Positions 17,472-25,971 are shown, numbered from the stretch's first letter. The stretch is DNA of 64,000 nt from Gammaproteobacteria bacterium (GCA_019911805.1 JAIOJV010000034.1:1-64000), one strand, 5' to 3'. The notes: generated from the sequence alone by a model not told the origin. Numbers and translations: made by a program.

Positions 17472-19232
17472 TCAGCTCAACGGCGCGTAGCCCGGGTTGT
17501 CGCTCATGCCCTTGATGCGTGGTTCGTTCAGCTGGATGCCGCTGACGGTCTTCACATCGCGCAGATACTCCGCCACCACGTCCCAGACGGGCCTGTCGGT
17601 GTCACCGGCCGGCGTCTCCTGCACGCTGGCCCAGCCGGCGACCAGATACTCCTTGTCGGCATCGATGGGCTTACCGTCGAGTTGCAGGTCACCGATGCGG
17701 TGATTCATCTCCGCCGTCGGATCGATGCTGTACTGCAGGCCGCCCACACGTACCATGTCGCCGCCCTGCTGGTAGTAGGGATCCGGGTTGAACAGGTTGT
17801 CGGCAACGTCCTCCAGGATCTCCTTGAGGCGTGCACCGGTCATGGGGTTGAGCGTCGTATTCGGATAGGTGATGGCCGTCTGGGTCATCAGCTGGTCCAT
17901 GGTGATGGGCTCGCCCGGCAGCACGCTCACGCCCCAGCGGAAACCGGGCGAGAAGGCGATCTGGGCACCGGTCACTGCCATCAGGCCGTCGCAGATGAGC
18001 TGGTCGAAGGTACCGTTGAAGTTACCACGGCGGTAGAGCAGATCGTCGGTGGTCGCGAGCTGTTCGTCGAGCTGGTCCTTGTAGGGTGCGCGTATCTGGT
18101 CGATGTAGGCGGCCATGTCGGCATCCGCCGGCAGCAGGTTCGAGAACACCGGCAGCAGTCGATACCGGTAGTCGCTGACCCGGCCGTTTTTGACGTCGAG
18201 GTCGAGGACCGAGAGGAACTTGCTGTTGGAGCCGGCGTTGGTGACCAGCGTCTTGCCACCGGGATTCGAGACCACGGCCGGTGCGGGTACGGCGTCGTGG
18301 GTGTGACCACCCATGATGGCGTCGATACCGCTGACGCGGCTGGCCATCTTGAGGTCCACATCCATGCCGTTGTGTGACAGCACGATCACTACCTGGGCAC
18401 CTTCCTTGCGGGCCTTGTCGACCATCTCCTGCATGCGTTCGTCACGGATGCCGAAGCTCCAGTCGGGGATCATGTAGCGCGGATTCGCGATGGGCGTGTA
18501 GGGGAAGGCCTGCCCGATGACGGCGGTGGGCACGCCATTGATCTCACGGATTACGTAGGGTTTGAAGACCTGTTCGCCCCATTCGTTGTCGAGCACGTTC
18601 TGGGCGAGGAATTCGATGCGGTCCTTGAAGTCCTTGTCGATGATCTCGCGCACGCGTTCGGCGCCGTAGGTCATTTCCCAGTGCGGCGTCATGATGTCCA
18701 CGCCCAGCAGGAGCTGGGCGTCGACCATGTCCTGGGCGTTGGTCCACAGCGATGTGGCGGAACCCTGCCAGGTGTCGCCACCATCCAGCAGCAGGGCACC
18801 GGGGCGCTGGGCGCGGATGCGCTTGATCAAGGTCGCGAGATGGGCGAAGCCGCCGACCTTGCCGAACTCGCGCGCCGCCGTGACGAAATCGAGGTAGGTG
18901 AAGGCGTGCGCCTCGAGCGTGCCGGGCTGGATACCGTAGTGCTTCAGAAAGGCCTCGCCGACCAGGTGTGGCGGTTGGCCGGCCATGCCGCCGACGCCGA
19001 GATTGATATTCGGTTCGCGGAAATACACCGGCAGGAGCTGCGCGTGGCAGTCGGTGTAGTGGAGTACGGACACGTTGCCGAACGATGGCAGTTCGTACAG
19101 ATCGCTCGGCCCCTTGGCGGGTTTAATGCCACCGGAGGCCTTCTCGGAGCCGGAGTCGCACCCGGACAGATTGACGCCCGCGGCACCGGCGATCGCCAGC
19201 ATCTGTAGAAATTCACGCCGTGAAATGGTCAT
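17472..19232 (-). CDS. soxB: SoxB thiosulfohydrolase
   Basis: Periplasmic dimanganese hydrolase, 586 residues, that releases sulfate from the thiosulfonate on the SoxY cysteine. The N-terminus MTISRREFLQMLAIAG is a twin-arginine signal. Metal-site segments of the 5'-nucleotidase/metallophosphatase fold are VLHYTDCHAQ, LLDGGDTWQGSATSLW, LSHNGMDVDL and MGGHTHDA. It is the last gene of soxXYZAB, separated from soxA by about 130 nt that hold a hairpin. GGAG lies just upstream of the ATG. Confidence 0.97.
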   Translation of the reverse strand: MTISRREFLQMLAIAGAAGVNLSGCDSGSEKASGGIKPAKGPSDLYELPSFGNVSVLHYTDCHAQLLPVYFREPNINLGVGGMAGQPPHLVGEAFLKHYGIQPGTLEAHAFTYLDFVTAAREFGKVGGFAHLATLIKRIRAQRPGALLLDGGDTWQGSATSLWTNAQDMVDAQLLLGVDIMTPHWEMTYGAERVREIIDKDFKDRIEFLAQNVLDNEWGEQVFKPYVIREINGVPTAVIGQAFPYTPIANPRYMIPDWSFGIRDERMQEMVDKARKEGAQVVIVLSHNGMDVDLKMASRVSGIDAIMGGHTHDAVPAPAVVSNPGGKTLVTNAGSNSKFLSVLDLDVKNGRVSDYRYRLLPVFSNLLPADADMAAYIDQIRAPYKDQLDEQLATTDDLLYRRGNFNGTFDQLICDGLMAVTGAQIAFSPGFRWGVSVLPGEPITMDQLMTQTAITYPNTTLNPMTGARLKEILEDVADNLFNPDPYYQQGGDMVRVGGLQYSIDPTAEMNHRIGDLQLDGKPIDADKEYLVAGWASVQETPAGDTDRPVWDVVAEYLRDVKTVSGIQLNEPRIKGMSDNPGYAPLS

Positions 19233-19321
19233 TGCTGCTCTCCAGAAGGGCGGGGACTACGGAGGGACGGTGTTCGGCCGCCGGATGGCCTCGCCAATGG
19301 GCCTTGGCTCTGAGGACGAAG

Positions 19322-19352
19322 GAACCCGGCCTGGTCGGCCCAGGCCGGGTTC
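19322..19352 (-). terminator. Hairpin between soxA and soxB
   Basis: Perfect 13-nt arms GAACCCGGCCTGG and CCAGGCCGGGTTC around a 5-nt loop. There is no T tract on the minus strand, so it may act as an RNA stabiliser, processing site or weak attenuator lowering soxB relative to soxXYZA rather than as a full terminator. Confidence 0.75.
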
Positions 19353-19366
19353 ACGACGGATCGTGC

Positions 19367-20203
19367 TTACTTGCGGGAGCCCGGGCCGTTGACGGAGATA
19401 CCGTTACTCATGTAGGACTCGAAATACTCGAGGGCCTTGTACTCCGCGCTCTGCGCGGGGTACGACTTCGCCCGCACTTGCTCGTTGCAGCCGCCATAAC
19501 GGCGGTGCAGGGTTCCCAGTTCGCCCCAGTTGGAGCGGTAGACCGGGAAGTGCGTGACATGGCCCATCGCCGGGCTCAGCAGGTCGGCACGGACGTAGTT
19601 GCCGGCATTGGTGACATGGCAGTCCGCACAGGCCATGTTGAGCTGGCCACGTTTGGCATAGAAGTGCTGCTTGCCCCGCTCATAGTTGGCCAGTGCGCGG
19701 GGATCGTTGGGGACCACGATGTTCATCTCGTTGCCGCGTGAGGTGTAGGCCATGTAGGCGGAGACGTCAGCGATAGGGCCCTTCTTCCACCCATAGGGCT
19801 TTTCACCGTTGGCCTCACGGCAGGCATTGATGGCGCCCTCCAGCGTGACCAGCTCGCCGGTGGCAGCATCGAACAGCGGGTAGTTCTGGCGGATGCCGAT
19901 GCCACCGTTCGGGAAACAACTCGCATAGGTCTTACCGTTCTTGAAGGGTGTCTCGAACAGCTTCTTACCGTTGTCGATGTTGAGCTCGTAGGGAGGGAAG
20001 TCCTCGATGGACTCCCACTGTGCCCGGGATTCGGCATCGATGGCGTAGACGCCGTTGGCATACTCCTCAAGCGGCACGTTGGGGAAGCGCTTCTTGAAGT
20101 AGGCGTGGAAGTCCTTCAGGTCCTGCTCCGGGCTGGCATTGACCGTGTATGGCAGGGACGCTGCAATCCCCAGGGCCGCCAGGATGCTCAGGAGTTTTCT
20201 CAT
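19367..20203 (-). CDS. soxA: SoxA, c-type cytochrome subunit of SoxAX (monoheme form)
   Basis: Periplasmic protein of 278 residues with a Sec signal ending TVNA. One heme motif, C192-A-D-C195-H196, is present. C239 in RRYGGCNEQ is the conserved cysteine that becomes a persulfide heme ligand. The first heme motif of diheme SoxA is absent; Cys96 and Cys128 stand in the positions known to form a disulfide in monoheme SoxA. With SoxX it joins thiosulfate to the SoxY cysteine. GAGGAG precedes the ATG. Confidence 0.95.
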   Translation of the reverse strand: MRKLLSILAALGIAASLPYTVNASPEQDLKDFHAYFKKRFPNVPLEEYANGVYAIDAESRAQWESIEDFPPYELNIDNGKKLFETPFKNGKTYASCFPNGGIGIRQNYPLFDAATGELVTLEGAINACREANGEKPYGWKKGPIADVSAYMAYTSRGNEMNIVVPNDPRALANYERGKQHFYAKRGQLNMACADCHVTNAGNYVRADLLSPAMGHVTHFPVYRSNWGELGTLHRRYGGCNEQVRAKSYPAQSAEYKALEYFESYMSNGISVNGPGSRK

Positions 20204-20264
20204 TGACGTTGTCTCCTCGGGTGGGGTGGTCAGAGCGCGCCTGGCGGCGCGATCTGCTCGTTTT

Positions 20265-20579
20265 TCAGTCGATGACGGTTTCCTGCGAGTCGCTTTCGCC
20301 GGTGTTATCGACCCAGCGCAGGGTCAGCTTGTCACCGGTCTTGGCGCCCTTGAACCGGAAGGACAGGTAGGGGTTTTTGGAGATGGCGACGCCCCACAGT
20401 GCGGTCAGAACGGTATTGCCGTTATGCTCGCAGACCACTTCCTGGATGAAATGTGCAGGGATGGCCTTGCCCGTCTTCTTGTCCTTCACAAGACCGGTGT
20501 CCATCGGGTGGCTGACCAGGGCCTTGACCGTGGTTACATCGCCGGCCAGCTTAGCGCGAACCTTAATCGTGTTTGCCAT
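20265..20579 (-). CDS. soxZ: SoxZ, sulfur-carrier partner of SoxY
   Basis: A 104-residue periplasmic partner that forms SoxYZ. The SoxZ fold is recognisable from IKVRAKLAGDVTTVKALVSHPMDTG and FIQEVVCEHNG. As in other SoxZ proteins there is no signal peptide; it is exported with SoxY through the Tat signal of SoxY. AAGGAAG lies seven bases upstream of the ATG. It is placed between soxY and soxA in one operon. Confidence 0.95.
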   Translation of the reverse strand: MANTIKVRAKLAGDVTTVKALVSHPMDTGLVKDKKTGKAIPAHFIQEVVCEHNGNTVLTALWGVAISKNPYLSFRFKGAKTGDKLTLRWVDNTGESDSQETVID

Positions 20580-20633
20580 TGTATTGCTTCCTTTTGCGTA
20601 ATCGTGTGAGTGTCAGGAACGGATCGGGCGTCC

Positions 20634-21107
20634 TCAGCCGCCGCAACCACCGATCGTGACCTTGACCTCTTTACCGGTGCTGTAGAGCTTGCCGCCGGCC
20701 TTGACCACGGCGATCACGCTCGAGGTCGCGCCCAGCTTGATGCGGGTGGCGATGAAGGGCTCGGTGCCGGCACCCAGGGTGTACGAGGAGGTCAGCGGTG
20801 AAGCGTTCTTCTCGGCGAGGATGCTGATCGACTCGACACCGTCCATATCGGTTTCGACTGAGACCGGTACCACGGAGCCGTTTTCGGCGATATCCGGCAC
20901 CTTGATCTTGATCTTGTCGCTGCCTGTGAGTTGCGAACTGCCGAACAGGTCTGTCACCGCAGCGTCTACGCTCTTGGCCTCGAAGGCGTCTTTGGGCCAC
21001 GCAGCCAGCACGGCCCGCGGGGTGAGCAGACCGGTACCGATCGCCATACCCACGGCACTGGCGGCCAGGGTTCCTTTAAGAAGGGTCCTACGTTTCATGT
21101 TCGTCAC
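20634..21107 (-). CDS. soxY: SoxY, sulfur-carrier protein
   Basis: SoxY holds pathway intermediates on the cysteine of its C-terminal GGCGG motif, here the last five residues (Cys155 of 157). The N-terminus MKRRTLLKGTLAASAV is a twin-arginine signal. A GTG at 21107 has AGGAG at good spacing (seven bases) and was chosen; the ATG at 21098 would begin MKRRTLL and is the alternative. It forms the SoxYZ heterodimer. Confidence 0.95.
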   Translation of the reverse strand: MTNMKRRTLLKGTLAASAVGMAIGTGLLTPRAVLAAWPKDAFEAKSVDAAVTDLFGSSQLTGSDKIKIKVPDIAENGSVVPVSVETDMDGVESISILAEKNASPLTSSYTLGAGTEPFIATRIKLGATSSVIAVVKAGGKLYSTGKEVKVTIGGCGG

Positions 21108-21143
21108 TGCTGCTTCTCCTAGTCGTTGCCGTGGTGCCTGGGG

Positions 21144-21524
21144 CTAAAGGGTGTAGATGTAGTCGACGACTTTGTCGATCTCGGCGTCGGTCAGTATCTT
21201 GTGGCGCCCGAAGGGCGGCATCATGCTATTGGGGTTGGCCTTGGTCGAATCCCAGATCTGGGCACGGAGTTTGGCCTTGTCCGGGAAGCGCGCCTGCATG
21301 GCCACGAGCGGCGGCCCGATGTTGCCGGGCAGTTCGCCCCCATCGACGTGATGGCAGGACAGGCAATTGCCCTTCCTGCGGTCGAATGCGATCTGCTTGC
21401 CCTGCTCTACGACGGATGCCGCGGCTGCTTCGGCGGCGACTGCTGCGGAGGGGCCCAGTGCCAGGCCCCCGAGCAGTGCTGCCAAGGAAGCGGCGGTTGA
21501 AAGGATGCTCGGGGATTGCCGCAT
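21144..21524 (-). CDS. soxX: SoxX, monoheme cytochrome c subunit of SoxAX
   Basis: A 126-residue periplasmic cytochrome with a Sec signal (LALGPSAAVAAEA), one heme motif C54-L-S-C57-H58 and an axial methionine candidate in MMPPFG (Met101 or Met102). It is the first gene of soxXYZAB; GAGGAGG stands before the ATG. It forms SoxAX with SoxA. Confidence 0.95.
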   Translation of the reverse strand: MRQSPSILSTAASLAALLGGLALGPSAAVAAEAAAASVVEQGKQIAFDRRKGNCLSCHHVDGGELPGNIGPPLVAMQARFPDKAKLRAQIWDSTKANPNSMMPPFGRHKILTDAEIDKVVDYIYTL

Positions 21525-21642
21525 CGTTGCCTCCTCAGTGGGTGTAGTGGTTGTGAAGGTTTGATTTATGACCGATGAGCCGTCTGGGACTTGCCGGCAT
21601 CGTTATATAATAGAGATTTCGTACTGCGCGGCATACGCTCGG

Positions 21643-21671
21643 ACTATAGCGCCGTGATCCCGGCGAGTCAA
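21643..21671 (-). promoter_or_regulatory. Probable sigma70 promoter of soxXYZAB
   Basis: On the minus strand TTGACT and TATAGT are separated by exactly 17 nt, four to five of six matches each to the housekeeping consensus. It would give a leader of roughly 110 nt before soxX. No operator was recognised. The remaining 295-nt soxX-bepA gap shows no gene. Confidence 0.6.
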
Positions 21672-21819
21672 AACCCACAGGCTGTCTCCGGTCTGCCTCA
21701 GGGTCAGCTAACATACTAATAGACACTGCATTTATGTGTTGCACTGGGGAGTAGTCTCCGACGCGTCGTCGACAGTTAGACGGCATGGTCGATGGATATA
21801 TTCCTTGTGCCAGGGTCGT

Positions 21820-23265
21820 TCAGTGCTGGTTTTTTTTCTCTTCCAGGGCGATGGCCTTGAGTTCCTGCAGCCGCGAGTCGATTCGTGAGGCCTGGTAGAA
21901 ATTCTGGCCTGGAAGCTTGGTCGCCAGCGTCAACTGTTCGACGGCCGCATGGGTCTGACCATTCAGGTAATAGTATTCCGCCATGGCCTCATGCGCATCA
22001 ACGGGATGTCCCATGCCGGTGCTGGCCTTCGCCAGCAGCTCATAGAGCCCGGGTTGGGGCAGCGCCTGGTCGCGCCGGAAGTCCTCCAGTACCCGCTGGG
22101 CCTCCGCGAAATGGCGGTTGTCGAGGAGTGCATGGGCGTAGCCCTGGACAATCACCGGGTTGCCGGGATAGAGGGTGAGCAGGCCCCGGTAGCGGGTCAG
22201 CGCGGCATCGTTGCGGTCAGCATCCTCATCGATCCCCGCCAGGGCAAGCTGATAGGCGATACGGTCAGGATCTGTCTTCGCCAGTTGTTCCAGGGCTTGC
22301 TGAGCCTCCGCATAGTGGCCCGTGGCTGCCAGGGCAAGGCCCCGGCCATAGAGGCGCGCCGCGTCCGGCATCGGCGGATCTGTGCGGGATTGCGAGAAAT
22401 AATTCAGGGCCTGCTTGGGATCCTTCGCCGTCAGCACGCGCAGCTTGGCCTGGGCGAGATAGAAGTTCAGGCTGTCGCGCACCTTGTGGGGCCGCTCCTG
22501 CTCGGCGCGCGCGGTGGCTTCGGCGATCCGGTCGGTGGTGACCGGATGGGTGCTGAGGAAGGGCGGTAGCCGATCGCCGTAATAGCGGGTGCTCTGGTAG
22601 AGGCGCTCGAAGAACCCCGGCATGCCCATGGGGTCGAATTCGGAGCGCGACAGGGTTTGCATGCCGATACGGTCGGCCTCCTTTTCGTTCGCGCGGGTGA
22701 AGTTGATCTGCTGCTGGATCGAGCCGGCCTGCACCGACATGATCGCGGCCTGGCCGGCCTCGCTGTTCTGGGTGCCGATCAGGATGGCGGCAAGCAGCGC
22801 CGCGGCCGTGGGCAGGCTGAGACGACTCGCCGAATCGTAGGCGCGGACCAAATGCTTCTGGGTGACGTGCGCGATTTCGTGTGCCAGCACGCCGGCCAGT
22901 TCGCTCTCGTTGCGTGCTGCCAGGAACAGGGCGCTGTGCGTGCCGATGAAGCCGCCCGGGGCCGCGAAGGCATTGATGGCGTCATCTTTCACTATGAAAA
23001 AGGTGAAGCGTTGTCCAGGGTCGTCGCTGCTGGCGACCAGGGTACTGCCAAGGCTGTCGAGGTAGGCGTTGAGTTCGGGGTCGTCGACGAACGGTACGCT
23101 CTGCCGCAGCCGGCGCATGAAGGCCTCCCCGAGCTGGTGTTCCTGTTCAGGCGTGATCAGGCGTTCGGCGGGGTCGCCGATGTTGGGTAGATCCACGGCA
23201 AAACTGGGATAGGTCGGCGGTAGGCACAACGAGGCCAGCAGCAGCAGACGCAGAAATGGGGACAT
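21820..23265 (-). CDS. bepA: BepA-like M48 metalloprotease/chaperone with TPR domain
   Basis: Periplasmic protein of 481 residues: signal peptide (about 1-23), an M48 zinc-protease domain with H129-E130-I-A-H133 and the third ligand region ANEKEADRIG, and a C-terminal TPR array (for example RLYGRGLALAATGHYAEAQQAL). BepA (YfgC) degrades or assists misassembled LptD and other outer-membrane proteins. It is transcribed in the same direction as sox but separated by a promoter-bearing gap, so the two are probably independent. Confidence 0.92.
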   Translation of the reverse strand: MSPFLRLLLLASLCLPPTYPSFAVDLPNIGDPAERLITPEQEHQLGEAFMRRLRQSVPFVDDPELNAYLDSLGSTLVASSDDPGQRFTFFIVKDDAINAFAAPGGFIGTHSALFLAARNESELAGVLAHEIAHVTQKHLVRAYDSASRLSLPTAAALLAAILIGTQNSEAGQAAIMSVQAGSIQQQINFTRANEKEADRIGMQTLSRSEFDPMGMPGFFERLYQSTRYYGDRLPPFLSTHPVTTDRIAEATARAEQERPHKVRDSLNFYLAQAKLRVLTAKDPKQALNYFSQSRTDPPMPDAARLYGRGLALAATGHYAEAQQALEQLAKTDPDRIAYQLALAGIDEDADRNDAALTRYRGLLTLYPGNPVIVQGYAHALLDNRHFAEAQRVLEDFRRDQALPQPGLYELLAKASTGMGHPVDAHEAMAEYYYLNGQTHAAVEQLTLATKLPGQNFYQASRIDSRLQELKAIALEEKKNQH

Positions 23266-23422
23266 AGAGGTCAGGCAGGGCTCTCCACGACAGATGACGT
23301 TGCATCAGTAGACCACGATACGCGGTTGATTGTTCCTCCGCCACCGGAGTAGAGTCCTGCGCCGGGCGCGGATCCCGGGCGCTAGTCGCGGGTCGCCGGG
23401 TTGTGGCGATCGCAGGCAGCAT

Positions 23423-23442
23423 ATATTAGTGTGTGCTAATAT
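23423..23442. promoter_or_regulatory. Palindromic operator before the rhodanese gene
   Basis: ATATTAG-6 nt-CTAATAT is a perfect 7-nt inverted repeat, 26 nt before the rhodanese ATG. It overlaps a possible -10 (TATTAG, 17 nt after TTGTGG at 23401). AT-rich palindromes of this size over the -10 are typical of ArsR-family repressors. Some of those, such as BigR and SqrR, sense sulfide or persulfide, but no such regulator is encoded in the window. Confidence 0.6.
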
Positions 23443-23468
23443 GTCTGTTCCGATTCGGGGGAGTGCGC

Positions 23469-23822
23469 ATGTTCGGAGTGCCGGAAATCGACAGCCAAGA
23501 GTTGGCCAGGATCCTGCGGGAAGCGCCGGACAGTCTGCAACTGGTCGATGTGCGGACACCGCAGGAAACCGCTCAAGGAATCATCGCGGGCGCCGAACGG
23601 GTCCCTCTCCACCTCGTACCGCTGCGGGCCGATGAATGGTTGCAGGATGAGCGGCCGATGGTCGTATGCTGTCGGTCGGGAGCCCGCTCTGCACAGGCCT
23701 GTGCGTTCCTGGCGGCGCGCGGTGGCGAACGCCAGTTCATCAACCTGCGCGGCGGGCTGCTGGATTGGGCCCGACAGGGGTTGCCGCTGGTCTTGCCGCA
23801 AGCCGGCAACGCCTGCGCCTGA
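23469..23822 (+). CDS. Single-domain rhodanese sulfurtransferase
   Basis: A 117-residue rhodanese domain. The active-site loop is C68-R-S-G-A-R-S, giving six residues after the cysteine as in sulfur-handling rhodaneses; Cys67 lies next to it. VDVRTPQETAQGIIAGAERV is the family's first signature. It has no signal peptide and so is cytoplasmic, where it would move sulfane sulfur. The ATG at 23469 follows GGGGGAG. A TusA-like gene lies just downstream with its own probable promoter. Confidence 0.92.
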   Translation: MFGVPEIDSQELARILREAPDSLQLVDVRTPQETAQGIIAGAERVPLHLVPLRADEWLQDERPMVVCCRSGARSAQACAFLAARGGERQFINLRGGLLDWARQGLPLVLPQAGNACA

Positions 23823-23863
23823 GGCCCGGCGAATCAAGGGCGGTCATCGTGCTCAGGTTGCGT

Positions 23864-23892
23864 TTGACGGATAGTTGGCATATAAATGCAAT
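23864..23892 (+). promoter_or_regulatory. Possible sigma70 promoter of the TusA-like gene
   Basis: TTGACG and TGCAAT are spaced by 17 nt, 88 nt before the start codon. The -35 is good and the -10 weak; an AT-rich stretch surrounds the latter. Confidence 0.4.
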
Positions 23893-23980
23893 ACTTTTTA
23901 CGATCCTGTGTCGCCGAACCCGGGTATAGCGTTGCCCACGAAAACTCACTTCAGTAATTCTTTAAAGAGGAGTCTCATAC

Positions 23981-24211
23981 ATGGCTAATTTCGACGAGGA
24001 GCTGGATGCATCCGGCCTGAACTGCCCGCTGCCCATCCTGCGTGCGAAGAAGGCGCTCGGCGGCCTCACCAGCGGCAAGGTTCTGCACATCATCGCGACC
24101 GACCCGGGTTCCGTTAAGGACTTCGAGGCATTCGCCAAGCAGACGGGCAATGCCCTGCTGGAGTCGAAGGAAGAGAGTGGCAAATATCACTTCCTGATCA
24201 AGAAGGCCTGA
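23981..24211 (+). CDS. tusA: TusA-family sulfur carrier
   Basis: A 76-residue TusA-like protein with the persulfide cysteine Cys15 in LNCPLPILRAKKAL, and full length for the family. In sulfur oxidisers such carriers pass sulfane sulfur to the Dsr or sHdr systems; in other bacteria TusA serves tRNA thiolation. Its closeness to the rhodanese gene favours a part in sulfur oxidation, which is inference. AGAGGAG sits about nine bases before the ATG, and a strong terminator follows. Confidence 0.9.
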   Translation: MANFDEELDASGLNCPLPILRAKKALGGLTSGKVLHIIATDPGSVKDFEAFAKQTGNALLESKEESGKYHFLIKKA

Positions 24212-24291
24212 GAGGTCGGGACTTCGCAGACCTGATACCTGGACGAAGTCCCGGCCTTGTGCCGGTGGCGGTTCGAGGTAGTAGGGATTTT

Positions 24292-24326
24292 AAAAAACCG
24301 CCCGGCGTGAAGCCGGGCGGTTTTTT
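24292..24326. terminator. Bidirectional intrinsic terminator
   Basis: Perfect 15-nt arms (AAAAAACCGCCCGGC and its complement) around GTGAA. It ends the TusA-like transcript and, on the other strand, the FadL-type gene that converges on it. Confidence 0.94.
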
Positions 24327-24366
24327 TATGCATCGCCCGCCCGACGCCGGGCAGCGGGCTTGTCTC

Positions 24367-25713
24367 TCAGAATGTCCAGTTCGCCTGGGCACTGAAGATG
24401 TTCACATCCGCGTCATACGTCCCGACGAGCGCGCCGGCCGTGGTTGTGGAGACGTCGATCGGTGTGTCGTCCACGAACAGATGGGCGTAGCCGACATCGA
24501 CGGATAGTGCCGGCGAATACCGATAGTTCGCACCGAACGCCAGCCAGGTGCGGTCATTGCCGGGGATACGCGGCGTGCGATGCCGGGCATCGGGGATGGG
24601 TTCCTCGTCATAGGCAATGCCGGCGCGCAACAGCCAGGCGCTGTTGTAACGGTAGTTCACGCCGAGAGAGTAACGCAGGCTGTTGTCCCAATTCTCCGGG
24701 GTGACGCTGTCGGGCTGTGCGGAGGCGTAGTCGATGCGCAGCTCGTCAAAACGGCTCCAGCGGGTCCAGGATACGTCCGCCAGCAGTGCCACGTTCGGAT
24801 GGATGGCGTGGTAGAGACTCAGAGAGGTGGTTTCCGGCAGGGCGACGTCGGCCGTGACCGAGGTCGGTACGAAGACGTTCTGCGTCGTGAAGGCCGGATG
24901 GGCATTCGCGAAGGAGGCATCACCCTCCAGTTGCTGTTTGATCTTCGACCGGTACGCGAAACCTATGCGGGTGTTCGCGCCGGCCTCGTAGATGATCCCG
25001 AAATTGTAGCCGAAGCTCCAATCGTCACCCTTGACGGTGCCGGTGGCATCGCCGGTCACCGCTGCGCAGCCTGCTATAGCGCTGCCTGCGGGAACACCGG
25101 CCGCGACCTGACGGGCAACACAGACGCTGTTCTGGTCGATGGCCTGACTCAGCGTCGCCTCGATGTACTGTGCACTCACACCCACGCCCACCGACAGATT
25201 CGGCGCCGCCGTGTAGGCGATGGCGGGGTTGATGTTGACGGTCTTCACCTCGGACTCGATGGCGTGATAACGACCCACCCAGTCGGCGTCATATTCTGTC
25301 TTCAGACCGAAGGGGGCGTTGATCCCCAGACCGAAGACGAAACCGTTCGGTAACGGCTGGCTGTAATACAGGTTGGGCACCAGGGCGAGGTCGCCGGCAT
25401 CGCCGCCCATACCGCCGCCGATCGGGGCGCCGAGTGCGTTGGTGGCGCCGCCGGAAAACTTGGCGGACGGTCTGACAAGATGCCCCGCGACGCTGACCTG
25501 GCTGCCGTGCAGATAGGTCAGCCCCGCGGGATTGTAGAAGATCGTCGAGGCGTCCTCGGCGCTGGCCGCGGCACCGGCATAGGCCGTGCCCAGCCCGCTG
25601 ACACCCTGCTCGATCAGGGCGAAGCCGGCGGCGTGGGCCTGGGCGACCGCACCGGCAAGGATCGTGGCGACAAACATCCGGCGTTTGAGATACAGGTGAC
25701 GGTATTCGGTCAT
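24367..25713 (-). CDS. FadL/OmpP1/TodX-type outer-membrane transport protein (A)
   Basis: A 448-residue beta-barrel protein. The signal peptide ends AQAHAAGFALIEQ, so the mature protein starts in FadL style. The N-terminal hatch has the family NPAGL motif (TIFYNPAGLTYL) after LGTAYAGAAASAEDAS. The last residue is Phe (SAQANWTF), the usual C-terminal signal for barrel assembly. The family imports hydrophobic compounds; the substrate is unknown. GAGGAG stands before the ATG at 25713, whereas a longer frame from 25857 has none. It is divergent from a second FadL-type gene. Confidence 0.9.
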   Translation of the reverse strand: MTEYRHLYLKRRMFVATILAGAVAQAHAAGFALIEQGVSGLGTAYAGAAASAEDASTIFYNPAGLTYLHGSQVSVAGHLVRPSAKFSGGATNALGAPIGGGMGGDAGDLALVPNLYYSQPLPNGFVFGLGINAPFGLKTEYDADWVGRYHAIESEVKTVNINPAIAYTAAPNLSVGVGVSAQYIEATLSQAIDQNSVCVARQVAAGVPAGSAIAGCAAVTGDATGTVKGDDWSFGYNFGIIYEAGANTRIGFAYRSKIKQQLEGDASFANAHPAFTTQNVFVPTSVTADVALPETTSLSLYHAIHPNVALLADVSWTRWSRFDELRIDYASAQPDSVTPENWDNSLRYSLGVNYRYNSAWLLRAGIAYDEEPIPDARHRTPRIPGNDRTWLAFGANYRYSPALSVDVGYAHLFVDDTPIDVSTTTAGALVGTYDADVNIFSAQANWTF

Positions 25714-25802
25714 GTGCGACTCCTCGGGGTTGGCGTTGTTGTAAGGCGTCCCCGGATATTGAAGCACAGAACCGTTAAAAAAACGTGGCGATCGGCCGTT
25801 GC

Positions 25803-25923
25803 TGTTGCTGCTCCGCAACAAAGGCATCGATGACAGGCTGTGGCATGGGCTTTGCACAGTGAGGTTTCATTGACAGTTTGTTGCTCCATTGTCATTCTGT
25901 TGCGCGGCCCGTAGGGTTGTTGC
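25803..25923. promoter_or_regulatory. Cluster of TGTTGC sites between divergent porin genes
   Basis: TGTTGC occurs at 25803, 25879, 25898 and 25918, and its complement GCAACA at 25815. The first pair forms TGTTGC-6 nt-GCAACA, a palindrome. The last three are spaced 19-20 nt, about two helix turns. They probably bind a regulator of one or both porin genes. Confidence 0.55.
25841..25856 (+). promoter_or_regulatory. Candidate sigma54 promoter
   Basis: TGGCATGGGCTTTGCA matches the -24/-12 consensus TGGCAC-N5-TTGCW at all but one defined position (T for C), with GG and GC exactly ten bases apart. It points at the plus-strand porin gene, with a start of transcription about 100 nt before its ATG. 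Confidence 0.65.
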
Positions 25924-25971
25924 GAAAAAACAACGATTTACTCGATATCCTAGCCAGGAGGGATGAGACTC

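Noticed and set aside
17105-17515. 136-residue plus-strand ORF beside soxB
   Set aside because: It runs through the terminator at 17413-17452 into soxB antisense and has no recognisable domain.
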